Positions 53,201 to 58,319 of a stretch of DNA of 58,319 nucleotides are shown here, one piece after another. Made by a program: the position numbers and the translations under genes. The notes beneath the pieces were generated by a model, which was not told the origin of the DNA, made no database searches, and saw nothing but the letters and a program-made list of their open reading frames with translations. Numbering within the stretch: position 1 is the first letter of the stretch; each line of letters starts with the position of its first letter. The stretch covers positions 1 through 58,319 of the forward strand of contig JADGAN010000035.1 of assembly GCA_015231955.1 (NCBI GenBank). Reading direction: 5' to 3'. The DNA comes from Oligoflexia bacterium (GTDB lineage Bacteria; Bdellovibrionota; Bacteriovoracia; Bacteriovoracales; Bacteriovoracaceae).

Positions 53201-53842
53201 TTAAACAATTACCTCTCCCAAGCTCCAAAAACCTGTAATTAAGAAGATTAAAGCGAAGAAGATATTAATTTTGATCATTAGGTTTGATTTATTTTCTAGG
53301 TACGACAATATTTTTTCCCCAAAAACTGCATAAATCATGTAACACAGGTAGGCAATTGCAAAAATTGGTAAAAACGTTTGTAACAAAATCAAGATGCCAA
53401 AATCGCCATTTTTAGTAATAAACTGTGGGAAAATAGATACAAAAAACAAAACAGCTTTGGGATTAAACAAAGCAAGAAGCAATCCACGTAAAAAAAAAGC
53501 CTTTTTGTTACCATCTTTATTTTCGTTAGCGTCTTTAGATATTTTAATGAATTTACGTGCACTAAAAATTTGATAAGAAAAATAAAACAATACCAGAGCA
53601 CCAACGACTTGAATACTTTCAACAACTATGGTCTGAGATGAGAAATTGAGTATTCCTGAAAAAACAAGAAAAGCAATAATTGCTTGTGCAAGTGATGCCG
53701 TAGCATTTCCAAAAGCCGCCATCGAATAATTTATTCGATTTCCATTAATCCCATAATACAATGCTTGCGACATGCTCGGCCCTGGGATCAACGATACTGT
53801 TGCAATAACAAATGAATACCATAGCAAATAGTATAAACTCAT
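53201..53842 (-). CDS. LysE/RhtB-family small-molecule exporter
   Basis: This 213-residue membrane protein has about six spans and the family start SFVIATVSLIPGPSMSQALYYG (the PGP motif) followed by GNATASLAQAIIAF and GLLLALFNPKAVLFFVSIFPQF. Such proteins export amino acids and derivatives, including homoserine lactone. The start overlaps the radical SAM gene as ATGA, which suggests it exports that enzyme's product. AAGGAG precedes the ATG. Confidence 0.92.
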   Translation of the reverse strand: MSLYYLLWYSFVIATVSLIPGPSMSQALYYGINGNRINYSMAAFGNATASLAQAIIAFLVFSGILNFSSQTIVVESIQVVGALVLFYFSYQIFSARKFIKISKDANENKDGNKKAFFLRGLLLALFNPKAVLFFVSIFPQFITKNGDFGILILLQTFLPIFAIAYLCYMIYAVFGEKILSYLENKSNLMIKINIFFALIFLITGFWSLGEVIV

Positions 53843-55347
53843 AATATTTTCTCCTTGTTAAAATTTCTACCTAAATTATTTTTAGCTGATAAAAAAAGAT
53901 TTTTAATCTCTTTGTCCAAAGCTCCTCTTTCACCAGGATTTTTAAGCAGTCTCACGATATGCCCCATAAATATTTCCCCGAGGATCGTTAATGAGTAATG
54001 ATCCTCGGATTCATAAATCAATCCTTCATCAATTAATTGGCGAAACACAACATCTTGCTGACTTGCAATTGCATTGTTTTCAATAAATTCATTATAAACT
54101 TTTTTACTTATTCCATTGGAATTCAAGGGAAATGACCACAAGGCCAGATCATTTTGTTGTTCCATATATGTTTTGCCTAAATCTATTCCATATCCGCCTT
54201 TTTTAATATCTATAATCCATTCTTCTGGATCCCTGATATTTTCAAAACGGCACCCAGGTAATGATCCGATCGAACTTGCTCCAAGGGCAAAAAGGCAATC
54301 ATCATAATTAAAAGAGCCTATGCATTCTCTTCCTGAAATAATATTAAAATTTTTTTCTATAATTTTTCCTGGATTCACATAAGTATTGGTTCCATTACGA
54401 ACCCACCCTTTTTGCCGCATCAGTAGTATAGTGTGTAATCTAAATAAAGCGGAATCTTCATGTGAAGGTAATTTCTTGATTGTGCCGTATAATATTTGCT
54501 GAAGTAAACCTGATGCATGCGCTGGGTTTAAAAGATAGCTACTAATAGAATTAACAACAGGATGTTCGATAAAAAAAGCATGATCTTTTAGCACTTTTCG
54601 CAAAGTATGTTCTGGAAATCCTGTTATAAGATCAATATTTATAACAGGAATTTTTTTATTTAAATAATATAAAATTTCATTCAATTTGCTTGTTAATGGA
54701 GGAAGCTTCATTGCTTTTCTGGTTTCTGAGTCCATTGTTTGTATTCCCATGCTAATTCTGGAAACCTGACTATCAAACAATGCATCCAAGAAATCTAAGT
54801 CCACCGTAGGCAATGAGAATTCAACAGAGATTTCAGTGTTATTACCATCTAGACAAGACGTTTTTTTGATTTGACTAATTAGATGTCGAATATTTTCTGC
54901 ACCTATAATATTTGGACTTCCTCCTCCTATATGAATAGAACCAATTATTGGTCGTTTATTGGGGAATACATCAAGAAAGCGATTGTACTGGTCGATTAAG
55001 CACTCTATGTAATCGTCATAAGAGTAAGTACAAAGATCCTCACCCTTGTTAAAGGCACAAAATAAACATTTTTGTTTGCAGAATGGTATATGGATATAAA
55101 TATGTATCGGTCTTTGAGAAAATTTCAAATTCTGCACATGCTGGGAAAACTCCTGTTGACTCTGTGGTTTTTTGTTATTTCTACTCACAGTCCAATAATC
55201 AATAGTATTCCTAGCAACCGTAGTGAATCTGGTTCCCATTATATTTTTCTTTACTTCATCACCATTATAGATGCCTTGATCGATATAATTAAAATCAAGA
55301 CAATCTAAATCACTTAAGCTCGGTTGTTCCGTAATTATTTTTTTCAT
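53839..55347 (-). CDS. HemN-like radical SAM enzyme
   Basis: This protein of about 502 residues has the iron-sulfur motif CKQKCLFC (C95, C99, C102 counted from the TTG at 55362), followed by IGSIHIGGGSPNI and the SAM-binding strand region ISVEFSLPTVD. RISMGIQTMD, INIDLITGFPEHT and a HemN C-terminal-like domain (FALGASSIGSLPG to the end) complete the pattern. Known relatives include oxygen-independent coproporphyrinogen dehydrogenase, HemW, anaerobic haem-degrading ChuW/HutW and class C methyltransferases or cyclopropanases. Context with an exporter and a sensor pair suggests small-molecule synthesis rather than haem biosynthesis. ATG 55347 is preferred. Confidence 0.87.
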   Translation of the reverse strand: MKKIITEQPSLSDLDCLDFNYIDQGIYNGDEVKKNIMGTRFTTVARNTIDYWTVSRNNKKPQSQQEFSQHVQNLKFSQRPIHIYIHIPFCKQKCLFCAFNKGEDLCTYSYDDYIECLIDQYNRFLDVFPNKRPIIGSIHIGGGSPNIIGAENIRHLISQIKKTSCLDGNNTEISVEFSLPTVDLDFLDALFDSQVSRISMGIQTMDSETRKAMKLPPLTSKLNEILYYLNKKIPVINIDLITGFPEHTLRKVLKDHAFFIEHPVVNSISSYLLNPAHASGLLQQILYGTIKKLPSHEDSALFRLHTILLMRQKGWVRNGTNTYVNPGKIIEKNFNIISGRECIGSFNYDDCLFALGASSIGSLPGCRFENIRDPEEWIIDIKKGGYGIDLGKTYMEQQNDLALWSFPLNSNGISKKVYNEFIENNAIASQQDVVFRQLIDEGLIYESEDHYSLTILGEIFMGHIVRLLKNPGERGALDKEIKNLFLSAKNNLGRNFNKEKIL

Positions 55348-55368
55348 TCTAAAAACATCCAAAATAAA

Positions 55369-55587
55369 TCATAGATTTGAACAAAAAACACGGTCTAATG
55401 TTTTTTTATAATTATCCCAATCGCTATTAATATTTTCTAGATTTTTATCAAATCCTTGCATACAGTTTTTTATATCGTCAGCATCGATGCAATTATTATT
55501 ACTATCGCCTAGCATATCTAGAATTATTTTCAGTGTGCGAACACTGTTTTTTAAATTATGTCTTAGATTTTTATCACTAGCATTCAT
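55369..55587 (-). CDS. 72-aa helical protein resembling a phosphoacceptor helix
   Basis: The 72-residue protein begins MNASDKNLRHNLKNSVRTLK. RHNLKNSVRTLKIILDML looks like the H-box helix of a histidine kinase (compare SHDVRSPLAALNMII in the kinase of this operon), with H10 as the candidate phosphoacceptor. A second helix follows, as in a DHp or HPt hairpin, without an ATPase domain. It may be a phosphotransfer or dimerisation partner for the regulator encoded just upstream. AAGGAG lies 5 bases before ATG 55587. It is too short for certainty. Confidence 0.65.
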   Translation of the reverse strand: MNASDKNLRHNLKNSVRTLKIILDMLGDSNNNCIDADDIKNCMQGFDKNLENINSDWDNYKKTLDRVFCSNL

Positions 55588-55627
55588 ACTTTCTCCTTGA
55601 TTAAAACTCAATAAATCGCTTTTGTGT

Positions 55628-56941
55628 TTAGATTTCTATCTTTTCTAGCTTGTATAAATCTTGAACTTTTTTCATAATCGCATAGTATTTAGTTCTTGAG
55701 ATATTCAATTGCTTGTATACTTTATAAGGGATCATTTCGTTTTCAGTATAAAGTTTGTACGCCAGTTCAACTTCAATACGTTCAATGAGCCCTGATAACC
55801 CAACTTTTCTTACTATTGCCATATGTTCTTCAGTAAGAATGCTTTTGACATTTTTTATATTTGCAAAAGACTTGCTAGAGCGAACGTGAATTGGCAGGTG
55901 TTCGAAATCAATATGCGGTTGATTCCTGCTAGATAACTGTTTTAGTACATCTACAAGCTCTGTAATATTTCCGGGCCAAAGATATTCAGTTAAAACAGAC
56001 ATCGCTTGATTGCTGATTTTAATAGGCAAGAATAGTTTTTCTACGAAATATTTAGTGAGAGCAGGGATATCATTAAGTCGCTCTCTGAGAGGAGGGATTC
56101 TTAAACTTATTCCAGACAATTTATTATACAGTGATAAGTCAAATAGGCCATCATGAATAAATCTCTGAATATCATCACAGCATGATATTATTGGTCTAAG
56201 AGAATTCTCTTTGTTCAGATATTGAATAAAATTTTTCTGCATTAAAACAGGCATGTGATTAATGTTAGCAATAAAAAACGTTCCAATTTCTGGACTGTTA
56301 TGCAACTCAAACAATTTAGATTCAATTAACTCACAGGATACTATAGCGCAGTCTAGTGTGACAAAATTATCTAATGATAAAAAATCCATTAAATGAATAA
56401 GCTCTGCTAATTTTTTCTTACCAGTACCTGCCTCACCTACAATTAATAGAGGTCTATTACTTGATATCCTATATTTCAGCGCTTTTATTTCATTGATAAG
56501 AGGGATGCTTTTTGTAATATACTCTTCTTGAAAAAAACATGGAGTAAACTCTCGGCTTACTTTCTCTGATCTATCTTTTGCTATAAACTTTAATACATAC
56601 TCTGTTTGATCTTTCGTCAGAAAATGATCACATCCAATTTTATAAGCTTTCTTTATATATGACTCATCACTGTGATCTGTGAGTATAATGGAAAACATTT
56701 GCTTCTCTTTAGCTGTTTTTAGAATATTAAAACCGCAATCTTTTCCATGTAAGTTAATATCGATAACAACCAAAGCGTAATAATTTTCTTCTAGATAAAA
56801 TTTAGCATCTTGTTCTGTAGATGCCTCTTGGACATGAAAATATGGCGCAAGTAGTTTGATAATGAATTTTCTAAAAAACTCATTATCTTCAACAACCAAT
56901 GCCTTATGCTTTTTGCTAGCACTATTCAAATACAACCTCAT
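55628..56941 (-). CDS. NtrC-like response regulator, degenerate AAA+ domain
   Basis: This 437-residue regulator has a receiver (10-125) with E18/D19, D61 (VVIDINLHG), T88 and K110. Its AAA+ domain (about 145-355) keeps Walker A GEAGTGKK and the LRIPPLRERLNDIP region. The GAFTGA loop is missing: sequence jumps from SKLFELHN to SPEIG. Walker B reads FFIANINHMP (normally LFLDEI), and the sensor-II Arg of GNVREL is Thr (GNITELV). The C-terminus has a Fis-like helix-turn-helix (YKQLNISRTKYYAIM). It can bind DNA and be phosphorylated but should not activate sigma-54. It is the first gene of the six-gene operon. Confidence 0.88.
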   Translation of the reverse strand: MRLYLNSASKKHKALVVEDNEFFRKFIIKLLAPYFHVQEASTEQDAKFYLEENYYALVVIDINLHGKDCGFNILKTAKEKQMFSIILTDHSDESYIKKAYKIGCDHFLTKDQTEYVLKFIAKDRSEKVSREFTPCFFQEEYITKSIPLINEIKALKYRISSNRPLLIVGEAGTGKKKLAELIHLMDFLSLDNFVTLDCAIVSCELIESKLFELHNSPEIGTFFIANINHMPVLMQKNFIQYLNKENSLRPIISCCDDIQRFIHDGLFDLSLYNKLSGISLRIPPLRERLNDIPALTKYFVEKLFLPIKISNQAMSVLTEYLWPGNITELVDVLKQLSSRNQPHIDFEHLPIHVRSSKSFANIKNVKSILTEEHMAIVRKVGLSGLIERIEVELAYKLYTENEMIPYKVYKQLNISRTKYYAIMKKVQDLYKLEKIEI

Positions 56942-57229
56942 GTTTGCTGCAAGTCTGTTTTTAAAAAATACACGGATGTTTCAATAAAGCTCTAGAAACG
57001 TCAATGCTTTTTTTGCTGCCAATTGACAAAAAAACCACTGAATACTCTATTTTCAATAGATTACAAAACAATTAATACTCGCCCCTCGCCCTTCAAATTT
57101 CGGAATATCCCCATTTAACGCTATTTGGATGGCAATTCGGCCCCTCGTCTCAGGGATAATTGTAGTCGGGCGATATTAAAAAAAAATCGCCAACAAGTTC
57201 CTCAAACTGATTGTTCAAGAAACAATATT
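56942..57229. other. 288-bp intergenic region upstream of the signalling operon
   Basis: It contains the promoter region of the degenerate regulator and the 3' side of the transposase gene. An inverted repeat GGCGAT (57169-57174) / ATCGCC (57186-57191) with an A-rich loop lies 38 bases beyond the transposase stop and may end its transcript. No gene is seen. Confidence 0.4.
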
Positions 57230-57826
57230 TTATAGATGCGGAAATAAGGGTAGGATTGACCGTTCTTTAACTCTCTTATAGGGAAGAGTAGCCGATTCGA
57301 TCACTTCACGCAATCGATGGATTGAATTTCCTACACCAATTCTACTGGCAATGGCCGGAGGAATTCCCCATGGATATTTCTCTGCTTGAGTTATAGAGTT
57401 CATGGTATTTTCAAAAGAGGATTTGTAACCACACTGATTGGCAACATAGCAAATTGTCCGAATAATCTCTCGTGCACTTGTTTTGACTGCACTAAAAAAG
57501 CGCTGGCCCCAGAAACTTCCTTTGCGTCCAAAGCATTTGTTAAAGTAAAGAGCAAGTTTAGAGGCCAGAAATTGCATGGCATGAGAAAGACGTCCGCAAA
57601 CGCTTACCAGCAGGAACAGATGCAGGTGATTTTTTTCCAGTGAAAATTCAAAAATAAAGACTGAATAGCGCTTCTCTACCTCATCAATTAGGGTACGAAG
57701 ATAACGTAATGACTGATACCCTTGCATGGAAATTTTCAGATGGGTTTTAAGCACGACGTGCATTGGATCCTTTGAAGAGAGTTCTCTTTTTTTATGAGAT
57801 GGTGTTTTCGATTTTTTATTTCTCAT
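57230..57826 (-). CDS. REP-associated-type HUH (Y1) transposase
   Basis: This 198-residue protein of the IS200-like Y1 transposase/RAYT family shows PMHVVLKTHLK near the start, the metal-binding HUH motif NHLHLF (H67, H69), GSFWGQRFF and the helix EIIRTICYVANQCGY with Y127 as catalytic tyrosine. Length and motif order are complete, with no sign of decay. RAYTs act on short palindromic DNA, cutting single strands through a 5'-phosphotyrosine link. They are usually single-copy and chromosomal. AAGGTAGG lies 5 bases before the ATG. The palindromes at 172-259 and 8952-9072 or the hairpins at 57995-58056 may be its substrates. Confidence 0.85.
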   Translation of the reverse strand: MRNKKSKTPSHKKRELSSKDPMHVVLKTHLKISMQGYQSLRYLRTLIDEVEKRYSVFIFEFSLEKNHLHLFLLVSVCGRLSHAMQFLASKLALYFNKCFGRKGSFWGQRFFSAVKTSAREIIRTICYVANQCGYKSSFENTMNSITQAEKYPWGIPPAIASRIGVGNSIHRLREVIESATLPYKRVKERSILPLFPHL

Positions 57827-58319
57827 TTTTACCTACCTTTAAACTAGAATGTTTTTAGCAAGATCAGAGGCGAAAGACAACATGCTCTTATGGAACACTT
57901 TACGCTCTGTCTTGTATCCCTATCAACAAAACGGCTTCACAGACGAGCAAAAAGTCTCTGCCCACACGCTTTGTTCATCTAGGGTACCATTTTTGATTCA
58001 CTCGTGAACAGGCGTGTTCCTGGAGTGATTGAGAGGGGAAATATTTTTCCTCTCAAATTGTTCCAAAAATTCTCCTTGCTTGAAGAGAATTGCTAATTTT
58101 TGTAGAAAAGCTTATCCCTCAATATAATTCAAAGAAAATCTTAAAATCAAAAAATATCGTGCGCCGATCCTTGCGTAAAGTGAGATTTAATTAAAATCGT
58201 AACTTATATGGACTCGCCGTAAATGCAAGAAAAAATTCTAATTTAATAGCAAAATAAAAATAATCGCTGCCATATATCCGGCCTATCTTTATTGGGATTC
58301 AGTTCCCTGTGGCCCTGAT
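57827..58319. other. 493-bp end region without a gene
   Basis: No supported frame is seen. The region upstream of the transposase gene holds two adjacent hairpins (57995-58056) and AT-rich stretches at the right edge. A promoter for the transposase is expected near 57850-57900 but is not clear. Confidence 0.45.
57995..58056. repeat. Two adjacent hairpins near the transposase gene
   Basis: Hairpin 1: GATTCACTC-G-TGAACA (57995-58010) pairs imperfectly with TGTTCC-TG-GAGTGATT (58015-58030) around a short GGCG loop. Hairpin 2: TTGAGAGG (58029-58036) pairs perfectly with CCTCTCAA (58049-58056). They touch each other and resemble REP-type palindromes, but differ in sequence from the copies at 172 and 8952. 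Confidence 0.5.

Noticed and set aside
57005-57035. Possible sigma-54 promoter (TTGGCA followed by AGC on the minus strand) before the NtrC-like regulator
   Set aside because: The spacing between the GG and GC elements is one base too long, and the regulator itself lacks sigma-54 contacts.

Overview
The window is AT-rich DNA from a Gram-negative, flagellar/chemotactic bacterium that exports many proteins. Evidence: several predicted outer-membrane beta-barrels with a terminal Phe/Arg strand, lipoproteins with clear lipoboxes, an LPS heptosyltransferase-type enzyme, a full CheA/CheW/CheV set, and a very high share of secreted hydrolases (papain-type, two metzincin-type, several alpha/beta hydrolases, a trypsin-fold relative, a transglutaminase-like protein). 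This mix fits the Bdellovibrionota / Bacteriovorax-like group best. That assignment is an inference from gene content, since no rRNA or housekeeping marker is present.

Layout. 1-3.7 kb: a broken-off gene end, a palindromic repeat, two unknown exported proteins and a DUF2608-like HAD protein. 3.9-10.2 kb (minus strand): a compact chemosensory operon made of a bacteriohemerythrin, a helical receptor-like protein, a 121-bp palindromic element, two ODP-type di-iron metallo-beta-lactamase-fold proteins, a 101-residue receptor that is only the signalling tip, CheA, CheW and CheV. It looks like a sensor of oxygen and/or iron. 10.3-12.8 kb: a membrane histidine kinase with an OmpR-type regulator. 13-18.4 kb: secreted hydrolases, a barrel and a trypsin-fold protein that has lost its catalytic residues. 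18.5-21.8 kb: a ZnuABC zinc importer with a coiled-coil protein in front. 22-28.3 kb: uracil phosphoribosyltransferase, a cation diffusion facilitator, a DsbA-like lipoprotein, an unusual transketolase-like enzyme and an aminotransferase. 28.3-35.3 kb: papain-like protease, lipoprotein hydrolase, two divergent outer-membrane proteins, a transglutaminase-like protein and a lipoprotein. tRNA-Leu(CAG) follows at 35.4 kb, with a family 9 glycosyltransferase starting right behind it.

36.5-49.2 kb holds two giant paralogous lipoprotein metzincins (2169 and 1332 residues). Each sits next to one of two paralogous small beta-barrels, forming a duplicated barrel-plus-protease module. 49.2 kb is a PduO-type cobalamin adenosyltransferase. 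49.9-56.9 kb is a six-gene minus-strand operon: degenerate NtrC-like response regulator, a 72-residue dimerisation/phosphoacceptor-like helix protein, HemN-like radical SAM enzyme, LysE/RhtB exporter, periplasmic binding protein, and a hybrid histidine kinase with two divergent receivers. Synthesis, export, capture and sensing of one small molecule could all be encoded here, so it is the best candidate for an undescribed system. The right end carries a REP-associated-type HUH transposase and hairpins.

Control signals include three apparently leaderless genes, a hairpin that covers a ribosome binding site at 44.3 kb, and an inverted repeat over the promoter of the zinc operon.
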